From: Canna indica
Lineage: Eukaryota > Streptophyta > Magnoliopsida > Zingiberales > Cannaceae
NCBI GenBank assembly: GCA_034359265.1
Contig: CP136896.1
Span: forward strand, 38,120,001-38,184,000
Direction: 5' to 3'
Length of the DNA stretch: 64,000 nt
Shown: positions 11,947 to 22,400 of the stretch, in pieces
Position numbering within the stretch: the first letter of the stretch is position 1
How the letters are laid out: every line of letters starts with the position of its first letter
Made by a program: the position numbers and the translations under genes
Notes under the pieces: model-generated
Told to the model about the DNA's origin: nothing
Database searches by the model: none
The model's input: only the letters and a program-made list of their open reading frames with translations

Positions 11947-12262
11947 CAGGGGAGCTCAACCATCAGCCTACGATTTAGAACTGCAAGGTCGCATTAGCCC
12001 ATTATAGGCTACTAAGGTCTCCGAAAAGATCGGGAAATCAAAATTAAAAATAATTTCAGAAAACAAATCGAGAGCACAAAGATCAACTATAATTAAGCAT
12101 AGTATCATAATCTTCAACTAAGGTAAAACAATGCAAGTTAGAAGATGATACCGGAATAGTTTTGATGCCAACTTTACCTAAGGCATCAAGGTAGCTTGAA
12201 GTTGCAACCAAGGGAGAATTTATCATTCAAGTCCATGGTCAACTTCAACACATCAGTTTCCT

Positions 12263-13612
12263 TCAACCATGTGTGGTAGCTTCCCCTACAAGAGAACAAG
12301 AAACATTCGGTACCCAAATGACTTTAGGTCCTTGCAAGTGAGTTGGCCTAGTAATCCAAAGTGTCTTAGCAACACTTGGATTTCTTTTAAATGCACAATC
12401 ATGAATAGCATGGCCATATATACCACAACAAAAATAATTTTCATGAAACTTTTTCTTTTGGACATGAGGTTTAAAGGAAGAATGCTTGACATGAGAATGA
12501 TGATGAACATTAGCATTCTTTACATAAGCATTTTTATTTCTAGAATTCTTAAAGGAGGATACATTTGATAAATCATTGATTTTCCTATTTAAGAATACAA
12601 CCTCATTTTTCAAATCATTCATGGATTTGTGAATATCATGCGGTTGAGATTTCAACATGTTACTTTGAATTTTCAATTTTTCATTCTCAATTTTGAAATC
12701 ATTTTTCAAATCATCATTCCTAAACTTCAATCTAGCTTTCAAATCCTCATTTTCATTTTTCAAAGCCTTTAGCGAAAGGTTCAATGTATCATGACAAGAA
12801 TCAAAAGACTTAGACTTTAAGTTCTCATTTTCTAGCATGCACGTGGGAACTAAGCTTAGAGTTTTCTTTCTTCCTTTTCCTATTTTCTTTATTCTTTTTC
12901 ATAAGCAATTCATACATTTTTCTACATTCTTCAATCAACTCATCATATGACATGTTAAGTGAGCTTGTGTCACTAGAATCATTATTTTGACAAGAAGCGA
13001 TAAAATTTACCTCACCATCAAATCCCATGAGGCAAAGTTGAGAGGTGGCTTCATTGTCATGACAAGAGGATGCTTCTTGTGATGCGGAGGTGGATGTTGA
13101 AGCGCTTGTCCTCTTCTTGGCATTCTTCTTTGATGAAGGGAAATTCCTTTTAATGTGCCCCTTTTCCCTGCACAAATAGCATATAACCTTTCTTTCTCGG
13201 CTTTTTGATTTGCTTCTTTGACTAGAAGCACTAAGATCATCAAAACTGAAGTTTACTAGGGGGGTGACTATTGTGTCATCACCACCCTCAACAAATGTAT
13301 TAATATCTTCAGTTTTAGCATGATCATATAACATATTTAATGTGGACCAAATATCAAGTGCGGAAGAGCAATGCATAACCTTTTCAAGTATCATTTGAAA
13401 ATGAGCGTTGTTTTTGCACTCAATTCAAAAAATTTAACTTGTTCTTGAGTCCAAGCATTTATGTCAATGGTGTGCTCAACATATTCATTCTTTAGCATGC
13501 ACCGCATATCTAAACTTTGTGTTTTAAGAAAAGTATACATCCTACTCTTCCAAACACCAAAATTTACCGCATCAAACCTAGGTGGTGCAAACACTATACT
13601 CTCTAGTGCCAT
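12263..13612 (-). pseudogene. Copia/SIRE-type Gag, TR-GAG copy 2
   Basis: Same family as the Gags at 4063-5487 and 57249-58721. Starts MALESIVFAPPRFDAVNFGVW at the ATG at 13612. A deletion after SAKTT (about 13391-13410) removes the YCSF block and shifts the frame; the next frame runs through the MHCSSALDIW region, the zinc knuckle CYLCREKGHIKRNF (last Cys replaced by Phe) and a K/N/R-rich coil, then a further shift at about 12830 leads to a coiled coil and the second knuckle YFCCGIYGHAIHDC. It ends SLVGEATTHG. Non-functional as a single product. Confidence 0.8.
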
Positions 13613-13665
13613 TCTAGGATTGAGGCTAGATGTAGCTGAGATGGTGAGATATCAATTCACGACCC

Positions 13666-13677
13666 GCTCTGATACCA
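13666..13677 (-). other. Primer-binding site, TR-GAG copy 2
   Basis: Minus strand TGGTATCAGAGC, next to the LTR edge at 13680. Matches the initiator-Met tRNA 3' end. Confidence 0.9.
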
Positions 13678-14993
13678 AATGTTGGTGAAATGGCCACACT
13701 AGAAGGGGGGGGGGTGAATAGTGTGTTATCTAAGTCTTTTTGCCTAATTCTGGTTTTAATCATTTACTTGATTACTTAGGTAATTCACAAATCGAGTAGT
13801 AAGCGGAAGCAAGATATTAATGTTAAGCAATAAGAAACGCAAACTAAACAATGCTAACACAATTATTTATAGTGGTTCAGCCCCTAGGTTTATACACTTG
13901 ATATACAATCAAAATGAACAACAAAATACAATAGCAATTGGAATAATAAATCAAACAACAAGTACTTAGCTCTAAAAGAAACTCCATAGTCCTCTTGATG
14001 CCTTGAGAAGATGAATCTATGAAGCTTGAAGGCTAAATCAACAAGTGGAGATCAAAACCAGGGCTTTTGCAAGGATGACTCAATGGAAGCTTGTAGAAAT
14101 GCTTAGGATCACTCTTTGAGGCTTGGAAGCATCAATCATTCCTTAGGAGTGAGTTTGGGATGGGTATTTATAACCCCCCAAACATGAGAGCTCGTCAACG
14201 AGATTATTTATACCAAATCATTTTTATGCCCGTTGGTGACGCCCAGTCGCTTGTCGGTCAATCGTCGATCTATCGACCGAGCGATCGCCGAGCGATCGAA
14301 GGCATCCTACCCATTTTGGGTGTCGGTCAGTCGACCGAAATGCCTTCACCATTTGTCAGCCGATCGAACCTGGGCAGGGCAGATTTCTTGCTTGTTTATT
14401 TTTTTGCTCGTTTATTCATTTTTGGGTTCCGTCTTCGCTAAGTCTACTTATATAACATTAACTTTAAAACATAAATGTTATATAAGGATTACCCCCAATT
14501 TGGATTCAATAAAAATATCTAAAAAGTCAAAATCCTTAAGAATCAAAATATAACTGTTGGGGTCTAGTACAAATTCTTGAAAATCAGAACTTTTATAATC
14601 TCTCGGGTCAAATATGGCTAGGCTAAAGGCTTCTAGAAAATCCTTAAAAATATCTTGTTATCTAGTTTTTACCTAAAGTTTTTACCTAAGGAACAATGTA
14701 ATATCCTAGATATTTATTTATTTTTTCCCTTTTTATTGTTGTGTTTGTCAGCTTAGCGGGCTTGTTCAAGGTCGAGCTGAATCGACTTGTGGTCCGGTGC
14801 GAGCTTGCGAGCTCGGGTAAGTTGAATTGTGAGTTATAATTATATAGCTAATTTATTTGATTATGTTACACGTGGATGTGCATGTGTTTATTGTTTGTAT
14901 TTCTCTCTTGGGGTTAGTTTGGGTTAGCGGGTCACGGATCCGGTTTGAGGACAGTGCGAGTTAGGGTGTGGTTAGGTGGAAGTGGGAGGGGAT

Positions 14994-15000
14994 TATAAAA
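14994..15000 (+). promoter_or_regulatory. TATA box of solo LTR 1
   Basis: TATAAAA after GGAGGGGAT, at the same LTR position as TATAAAA at 48482-48488 in solo LTR 3. It precedes the GC-rich leader by about 15 bp. Confidence 0.65.
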
Positions 15001-15292
15001 ATTGGTGGCTCCCTATTGGAGCCGCCCGGCCGATTGAAGGAGACGAGAGGAGCCAGCCGCCAAGCCACTGCCTCCCTTCTTCCCCTCTCCCTTCCTTGGA
15101 GCCGAGCAGAGAGGAGCCGCCCAGCCAAGCCGAGCCAACCCCTCTCTTTTCCCCTTTCGTCTCTTCAAGTTGGCGGCTTGAAGTGAGCTGCCGCCCCCTC
15201 CTTCCCCCTTCTTGAGTCAAGCTGCCAGCTTTTGAAGCCGAATTTGAGGGCCGTCGTTCGGGATCTCTCCTCTAATCATTCTTTCGATTTAG

Positions 15293-16969
15293 GTGAGTGG
15301 TTTTACCCCTCCTTCTTGGGTTTCTTCGAATTCTTGAAGTTGTTCTTGAAGGCTATGATAACTTGGTTTGTTTTTCGACGATTTCTCAAATTCTCGTCAT
15401 TCTTTTTGTGTGCCGTGTTTGAGGAGGCCCTAAACCCTACCCTATGGGTCTCGGAAACCCTAGGGTGATCCTAGGGGCGCTCGGCCAAGGTGGAGAAAAG
15501 GGGTGCTCTCTTAGTGTTCGATGAAATGCCTAAGTGAAGCGGTGTATATTTTCTTGTCTTCTATAAATCAATTTGTTCATCAATCTTGATGTTTATAAAT
15601 TTAAATGCAAGCCAGTTATTAAATCTGTGATTTTTGGAGATATTTCATGTGTTTATAAGATGGGTTTGATCTTGAAGGCATGAGGGTTCTTGTTTTTAAT
15701 TCTTGAGTATAAAGGTTGGTTCTTGGTTAAGGAGAGTTGTAATGCTTGTTATCTTTGCATGTTAAATATGCTTTTTATAGGAATTATTGTAATGATTATG
15801 AATCTGATACGATAGAAATATTTGGAGTTAATTTATGTAAATTTTTGGATTTATTTCATGATATGCTAAAAACTCAATGTTGCTGGAATTTCATGCTGTG
15901 ATGATGAATCTGTGTTGCTTTTGAAATACTTATTGTGGTGTGTATAGTTTGGTTAACATAGTTGTGTAACCTATCGTTTTGACCAGAAAACATAGTTTGG
16001 AAATATAGGACACACTCTGTAGATCAGATTCGGGTTAGATAAATCAGTTTCTGGCATAATAGTAGCTAAAACAAAACCCTAAAACAAAAGCCTAATCTTG
16101 GTGAACTAAATTTTAATTGCATAATTAAAATTGGGCAAAAGGGTCAGAATAATCTATTATGAACCAACAATTAGAGTTTATGCATGAAATAAAACCACAC
16201 AAATTTATGACATTATGGGTCTAGGAGTTGGGGTCGGATATTGGAGTGTTGGGACGCTTTCCAATAGGGACACCCCTAAGACACCGTAGGAGAGACATGA
16301 CTTAGGTCATGTTGTGTCATATCTTTATGAATGACGGAGAGGCTCGTTGAGGAGCCGGATTGCTGGCTAGGCCCGGGAGGTTGGATGGCTAATTCCCAAC
16401 CTGTGGAATAAGTTCGGATGAGCAAATCCTGATTGTTCTGGTTTGGCCTCATGGGATAAATTTGGAGGGCCTACCTGATTATCCCCGAGGTGGTTTTAAG
16501 GAATAAGTTCGGAGGGCCTACCCAATTATTCCTGTGATATCTTAAAGGGGTAAGTTCGGAGGGCCTACCCGATTACTCCTGTGATATCTTAAAGGGGCAA
16601 GTTCGGATGGGCGAATACCGATTGTCCCTTCGCGTCTCGCGGAGCAAGTTCGGAGGGCCTTCCCAATTACTCCCGAGTTTCTTTATACTAGGATAAGTTC
16701 GGAGGGCCTTCCCGATTATCCTAGTATGTATTGTTGCCTTAGGGCATGGTAGGCTTAGGCCCATTGATCTTCACCATATGGGTGTTGGATGCCTTCGGGC
16801 AGGTAGTGGCCAGATGGCCTGTAGCTGGTCGCTCCCTTGTGACCTCTCTTGCTTGAGTCAGGAGTTCTGCTTTATTCATCTTATCTGTGTTGTTTTCTTC
16901 CATGGGGGTTGGTAGAACTGCTCACTGAGTTCTTTGAACTCACCCATTGTCGTTGTTTTTGTTTTGCAG
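15293..16969 (+). other. Putative spliceosomal intron inside solo LTR 1
   Basis: Donor GATTTAG|GTGAGTGG at 15293 follows the GC-rich leader; acceptor TTTTTGTTTTGCAG|AG ends at 16969. The stretch between is T-rich and AT-rich like plant introns. Equivalent sites lie at 48841/50509, 19558/27803 (Gypsy-B) and, on the minus strand, 33367/31653 (Gypsy-C). Inference from motif and position; no transcript evidence is available here. Confidence 0.45.
16405..16726 (+). repeat. Array of seven hairpins in solo LTR 1
   Basis: Seven consecutive units with a fixed core AAGTTCGGAGGGCC and flanking arms that differ between units but mostly pair within each: GGGATAA/TTATCCC (16453-16485), GGAATAA/TTATTCC (16500-16532), GGGGTAA/TTACTCC (16547-16579), GGGGCAA/TTGTCCC (16594-16628), and TACTAGGATAA/TTATCCTAGTA (16686-16726). 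An inner TCGG/CCGA pair adds to the stem. Confidence 0.85.
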
Positions 16970-17751
16970 AGCCTGACCGGTGAGGTGGGCTGGAGCACTA
17001 GGCGCGACTGGAGGGCATAGGAGTCACATGATCTCATAACAGTCCTAGTTAGGAGTTGTAGTCGAGTCTGTAGTAGTTTCTCATGCACTTGTGTTTTGGT
17101 ATTTTGGAGTTGTAGTCCCGTGGGGACATTCATCTTTTATTCATAATTCATTTAAGTATTAGTACTGTTGCTCTTTGATTCATTTTATTCTGCACTTGTA
17201 CTTTTTGATAAAAACTATATTGTTAAATGAAATCTGTTTATGTTTCTCTTTATAAATAAAATTGTTGTTTCTATACACTATCTTTTGTGAGTTGGCATGT
17301 GCATGAGTTAGGTTGCGGGGTATAGCCACGTATGCCCTGGCCGATCACGTGACCCTGAATTTGGGGCGTGACAAACAATTACTAGTACTTTTGGTGCCAA
17401 GAAAATGTCTAGGTTATATCCACCAAGGAGCTCCCTAGGCTTAGTGAATTTCAGGGCATTTTCAAATTTTTCGAGTTTTCATGTTTTGGGATTCAAGTTT
17501 GATTTTTGGGTTCTTATGCATCATTATGAGGATTTACAGCACATGCTAGACACCCTAAACCTAAACTCTATCTTCTCGAAGAATCCCAAGCGTCAACTAG
17601 TGTCCTTGCCGATGTCTCCGATTTCTCCGATCGGGGACGTCGAACGCTAACCGACTTGGAACTTGAATGTGTTTCTCAATGAAACATTAGTTCCATGTTT
17701 GTTATCATCAAAACTGAGATTAAGACCAAGGTAGAAAACCTTAGGCCAACA

Positions 17752-18762
17752 GAAATGGGAGAAAATTACCATGGACTTTGTTACCGGGTTACCGAGGTTA
17801 GAGAAAGGAAATGACTATCTAGGTAGTGGTGGATCGCTTGATCAAATCAGCACACTTTATTTTGATGAAGACCACTTTCTCTGCTGAGTAGTAAGTGTGA
17901 TTGTTTCTTGACCGTGTGTGGCTTACCATGGGATCCTAGTGATGATCATATCTGACCGAGGCACATAGTTAACCGCTCGGTTTTGGTAGTCATTTAAGGA
18001 GGCTCTAGGTACGCAAGTGTTGTTCAGTACCGCTTTTCATCCTCAAACGAACGGATAGTTAGAGAGGACCATCCAGACACTTGATGGCATGTGTGATGGA
18101 CCTGGAGGGTAGTTGGGAGAGGTATTTATGAACCTTTGGTATTGTTTGCCTATAATAACAGCCACCGTAGCAGTATTGGCATGGCCCCATTTGAGGCTTT
18201 GCACAAGCGCAGGTGTAGGTTGCCGGTAGGCTGGTTTGAGGCTGGTGAGTCCTAGATGCTGGGGCCAGACTTGGTTCATGATGCCGTTGAGAAAGTGAAG
18301 CTGATCAAGGAACGATTTTTAGCAGCTCAGATCATCAGAAGATGCATGCCGATGGTAAAGCCCGTGACGTGGAGTTTCACGAAGGGGATTCGATTTTCCT
18401 AAAGGTGTCCCAAATGAAGGGGGTTGTGCACTTTGGGAGGAAGGGAAAGTTGAGCCACAGAATCATTGGGCCCTTCCCTATCTTGTGGCGCAGAGGAGCG
18501 GTTGTTTATGAGTTGGCTATACCGCTAGCATGGATTGGGTGCATCCTGTTTCCCATGTATCCATGCTTAAGCGGTGTGTTCAGGATGAGTCCCATATTCT
18601 ACATGTTGCTGCGGTGGAGGTTGATCCGGCCATCTCCTATGAGGAGCGATCCTAGACAAGCAGGTGAGGAAGCTGAGGTCCAAAGAAGTCGCCTTGCTAA
18701 AAGTTCGTTGGGAGCACCATTCAGGGTAGGAGGCCACTTGGGAGGTCGAGCAGGATATGAGA
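17752..18762 (+). pseudogene. Gypsy-B integrase and chromodomain remnant
   Basis: Broken translation gives the typical integrase pieces WEKITMDFVTGLP, the MIISDRG-like block near 17945, NNS(Y)HRSSIGMAPFEAL near 18155-18200, the C-terminal VEFHEGDSIFLKVSQMKGVV and KLSHRIIGPFPILWRRGAVVYELAIP, then a chromodomain-like tail ending WEHHSG..ATWEVE around 18705-18750. Several stops and frameshifts. Same clade as Gypsy-A and Gypsy-C by sequence words, consistent with Tekay/Del-type chromoviruses. Confidence 0.85.
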
Positions 18763-19036
18763 GAGAAGTACCTGTATCTTTTTGATGCCGAGGTGAGCTT
18801 CTCTTCTTCATCTCCAAATTCGAGGATGAATTTTCTTTCCCTTTACCTATATTTTTCTCTCACTTTTGTCATCAATCAAAAAGGGCAAGAAAAGTCAACT
18901 ATGGTTAAAGTTGGGACTTGAAAATTAGTTTTCATGAAAACGAAGTCAACCAACCCAAGGGAGAAGTACCTGTATCTTTTTGATGCCGAGGTGAGCTTCT
19001 CTTCTTCATCTCCAAATTCGAGGATGAATTTTCTTT
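18763..19036 (+). repeat. 76-bp direct duplication around a 122-bp filler
   Basis: 18763-18838 and 18961-19036 are identical 76-bp copies of the Gypsy pre-PPT segment (GAGAAGTACCTGTATCTTTT to GAATTTTCTTT). The 122 bp between them starts with CCCTTTACCTATATTTTTCT and contains ATCAATCAAAAAGGGCAAG, which matches the reverse complement of about 61990-62030 in TR-GAG copy 3. The filler is thus partly TR-GAG 3' internal sequence. Confidence 0.9.
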
Positions 19037-19050
19037 AAGGGGGGAGGAAA
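19037..19050 (+). other. Polypurine tract of Gypsy-B
   Basis: AAGGGGGGAGGAAA just before TTGTAATGCCC, where the LTR begins with TG at 19052. Plus-strand priming site for reverse transcription; Gypsy-C has the equivalent at 33841-33854. Confidence 0.85.
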
Positions 19051-19407
19051 TTGTAATGCCCAACATCCAAATAATAATATTTTATCCTTAAGTAGGGGAC
19101 TGTGGGCTCAAGTTAACGCAGAATGACGTAGAGCTGCGAGATTGAATTCGGGTAAGCATTAAATATAGAAAAAATATTAGGAAAAATTTATTTACCTTAT
19201 TTATGTGATTTAGCATGATAATATGATAGAGGGTCTCGAGACGAGTCTATAGGTTCAAGTGGAACTCGAATTGGAGTTAGAACAAATTAAATATGGGTTT
19301 TATAAGTCAAGTCGCATAAGTGGGGGCATTTTGGTAATTTGGGACAACCAGGGCCCATAAAATACCCCTCGGGGTGCACGGCTACAGGTTTAGCCGCACA
19401 CCACGCA

Positions 19408-19444
<37 letters not shown>
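19408..19444 (+). repeat. GATA/GA microsatellite in Gypsy-B LTR leader
   Basis: AGATAGATAGATA followed by a run of GA dinucleotides, downstream of the TATA-like box and upstream of the donor-like site, so in the presumed leader exon. Confidence 0.9.
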
Positions 19445-22400
19445 AGGGGTGACACCAAGGAGGAGGAGGAGCCGCCGGAGCCGGAATTCCGCGAGTTCGT
19501 CGGCGCCGATTGAGGGAGGATTCCTAGCGTCTTCTTCCTCTTCATTTTCTCCAAAGATGTGAGTGGATTAGCCCTTCTTTTTCCACCTTTTCATCAGCCA
19601 TGCCACCACCCCTATGTCATGGGGTTTTGTCAATTTTTGGTTCAATTTCGTCGTATCAGATTGTGTATTTGGATTAAGGGTTTTCTCGTCGTCGTTGTGA
19701 TTTCGTCTGATCGATTTTTGGCCAACTTTACCGCCCCTACCATTGCTGTGTCACCCCTCTTTTCTTTAATTTTTTTATGAATTCTTGTGGGTTTCTTGAT
19801 TGTTATTGAAGCTTCTTGATGCTTGTTTGATATCTTGAGGGAAGAAGATGCTTTGGGGGAGTTTTAGGGTATGCCACCCCACTCTTTAGGGTTCTTTAGG
19901 AACCCTATGGTGGTCGGCCATTACAAGGATGGATTTTGGGGTTCTAAATATATTTTCACACCTAGTGTTTTACTTTAGGGTATGTTGAATTAATTCCAAA
20001 GAGTATAAACATTGTAGGAACCTAAACTTAGTAATTAAGGACCCTAGGGACACCTAGAGACATTAGGATCCTAATTTGACATTCGGAAGGGCCGACCCTA
20101 AGGACACCCAAGGGGGTTGAACCCTCCTAGTCCTTAGGGCACTCGAGTGAGGGAGGTAGGCCGACCCTAGGGTACTTGGCTAGGGTCACTAAGGCGGGTT
20201 AAAATTGCGTAGGATTGTTAGGTGGCGATACCCTATTTTAGGGCTATATGCATATGCTTTTCGTTCTCTTTTCCTACGCTATTTTAGGGTTGTACCTCTT
20301 TATTTTTGTAATATCCTATATATTTTATATATTTTTCCCTTTTTCTATTGTGGTTGCCAGCCTAGTGGACTAGTTCAAGGTCGAGCCGAGCCGACTCGTG
20401 GTCCGGTGCGAGCTTGTGAGCTCGGGTAAGTTGAATTATGAGTTATAATTATATAGCTAATTTATTTGATTATATTACATGTGGATGTGCATGTGTTTAT
20501 TGCTTCTATTTTATCATGGGGTTAGTTTGGGTTAGCGGGTTGTGTATCCGGGTTGGGAAGAGTGCAAGTTAGGGTGTGGTTAAGTCTTACCTTGAAGCCA
20601 GCCGAGGAGAAGAGCCAAGCCAAGCCTAGCCGAGCCCTTCTCCCCCTCTCTCTCTTCTTCTCCCCTTTGGAAGCCAAGCCGGCGGCTTGGTGGAGCCGCC
20701 GCCCCTTCCTCCTTGTGGAGCCGAGGCGCCGCCGTCATCTTTGAGGCCGGATTCGGAGGCCGCCGATTGGGAATTTTCTCGATTTCTTCTTCCTAATCAA
20801 CAGAGTGATTTTACCCTCCTTTTCGTATTTCTTCGATTTCTTAAAGATGTTCTTGAAGGCTAGGATGTTTTTATTTGTTTTCCGTCGATCTCTCGAGTTT
20901 TCACCATTCTTTTTGATTGCTGTATTTGAGGAGGCCCTAAACCCTCCCCTATGGGGTTCGGCAGCACTAGGATGACCCTAGGGGTGCTCGGCCAAGGTGG
21001 AGACGAGGGTGTCCTCAAGGTGTTCGATGAAATGCCTAAGTGAGGATTTTTGTTGTTCTTGAGATCCATGGCTTAAATTGGTTATTAAATTAAGTTCCTT
21101 CATGTTCAAGCATGCCTTGTAATTAATCTGTGATTTTTGGAGAGAACTCATGTTTTACAAAATTTGGATCTTGATATTGATGCCATATATGACGGTTTTT
21201 GGGATGGGAACTTGAACATGATGCTTGATTCTTGTTTCGGATGTTGTTGATGTTTGTTAGCCTTGTTTAATAAGTATAAAATTTGAGAGATTTTTTCTCA
21301 AAATTAGTATTCTATTTTGATAATAATTAAGGGGTTAATTTCTGGGAATTTCGGATTTGTTTTCATGCTATGCTGAAATTTATTGTTGCTGGAATTTCAT
21401 CCTGAGACGATGAATCTGTGCTCTTTTTGAAATGCTTGTTGTGGTGTTTGTAATTTGCTGAACATAGTCATGTAACCTATCGTTTCGACCAGAAAATATA
21501 GTTTGGAAACATAGAACACACTCTGGAAACCAGATTCGGGTGAGATACATCAGTATCGGACACAATAGTAAACTATAACAAAATCCTAATCTTGGTGATC
21601 TAAATTTTAATTGCATAATTAAAATTGAGCAAGGGGTCAGCATAATCTGTTATGAACCAACAAATAAAATTATGCATGAAATAAACCTCACGGGTTTATG
21701 ACATTACGGGTCTAGGTGTTGGGGTCGGGTATTGGAGTTTTGAGACGCTTCCCAATAAGGTTGACACCCCTAAGACACCAAAGGAGAGATTTGACTTTGG
21801 TCATATTGCGCCATACCTTTATGAATGGCGGAGAGGCTCATTGAGGAGACGGATTGCGGGCTAGGCCTGGAAGGTTGGATGGCTAATTCCAAACCTGTGG
21901 AACAAGTTCGGATGGGCAAATCCCGATTGTTCCGATTTGGCCTCGTGGAATAAGCTCGGAGAGCCTACCCAATTATTCCTGTGACATCTTAAAGGAGCAA
22001 GTTCGGATGGGCGATTCCCGGTTGCTCTTTCGCGTCTCGTGGAGCAAGTTCGGAGGGCTTTCCCGATTCCTCCCGAGTTTATTTATATTAGGATAAGTTC
22101 AGAGGGCCTTCCCGATTATCCTAGTATGTGTTGTTGCCTTAGGGCATGGTAGGCTTAGTGTTGTTTATCTTTACCGTTTGGGTGTTGGATGCCTTCGGGC
22201 AGGTAGTGGCCAGATGCCCTGTTAGCTGTTCACTCCCTGGTGACCTCTCTTGCTTGAGTTAGGAGTTTTGTTTTATGCATCATATCTGTGTTTGATTTTT
22301 CGTGGGGGTTAGTAAACCGCTCACTGTGTTCTTTTGAACTCACCTGTGCTCGTTATTTTGTTTTGTTTTGCAGAGCCTGACCGATGAGGTGGGCTGGAGC

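Larger units (their letters stand above)
8364..11952 (+). mobile_element. CACTA-A transposon fragment, both ends missing
   Basis: Contains an AT-rich TTAATTA region (8440-8605), the 26-bp satellite (8608-9003), about 115 bp shared with CACTA-B (9030-9150 against 23788-23903, around CGTACGCATCGACAAGTCAA) and a TNP2 pseudogene. No CACTA terminal repeat is present at either side: the left edge meets Gypsy-A chromodomain sequence, the right edge meets TR-GAG copy 2. Confidence 0.8.
14697..17373 (+). repeat. Solo LTR 1 of a chromovirus-like Gypsy family
   Basis: 2677 bp from TGTAATATCC to GGGGCGTGACA with a perfect 5-bp target duplication AACAA (14692-14696 and 17374-17378). No internal region or second LTR, so it is a product of LTR-LTR recombination. 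Parts in order: U3; TATA box 14994-15000; GC-rich leader with repeated GAGCCG/AGCCGA words; donor-like AG|GTGAGTGG at 15293; a 1.68-kb intron-like stretch with seven hairpins (16405-16726); acceptor-like TTTTGCAG|AG at 16969; final 400 bp. Open frames in the GC-rich leader are not supported as genes. Confidence 0.92.
11953..17751 (-). mobile_element. TR-GAG copy 2, 3' part missing
   Basis: Minus-strand element: LTR 13680-17751 (split by solo LTR 1), primer site 13666-13677, gag 12263-13612, and a post-gag block to about 11953 including CCTACGATTTAGAACTGCAA. The rest of the internal region and the 3' LTR are lost where it meets CACTA-A. Its LTR edge CCAACA at 17751 is followed at once by Gypsy-B integrase sequence, so it was inserted in Gypsy-B. 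Confidence 0.85.
13680..17751 (-). repeat. 5' LTR of TR-GAG copy 2 (split by solo LTR 1)
   Basis: TGTTGG at 13680 and CCAACA at 17746-17751. Without the insert (14697-17373 plus one 5-bp duplication) the LTR is about 1.39 kb. A TATA box on the minus strand lies at about 14164-14174 (GTTATAAATACCC); palindromic GATCGACCG motifs lie at about 14255-14350. This subfamily resembles the broken LTR at 54955-55678/63763-63937 more than copies 1 and 3. Confidence 0.85.

Noticed and set aside
14812..14825. GTAAGT after GAGCTCGG as a splice donor
   Set aside because: It lies upstream of the TATA box in U3, so would not be in the transcript; GTGAGTGG at 15293 is a better candidate.
14968..15240. Open frames in the GC-rich part of solo LTR 1 (also 48464-48827 and 20553-20744)
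   Set aside because: The frames are not kept between the three LTR copies; composition of the leader explains them.
16405..16726. CRISPR-like array
   Set aside because: Short hairpin units in an LTR of a plant element, no regular spacers and no cas genes.
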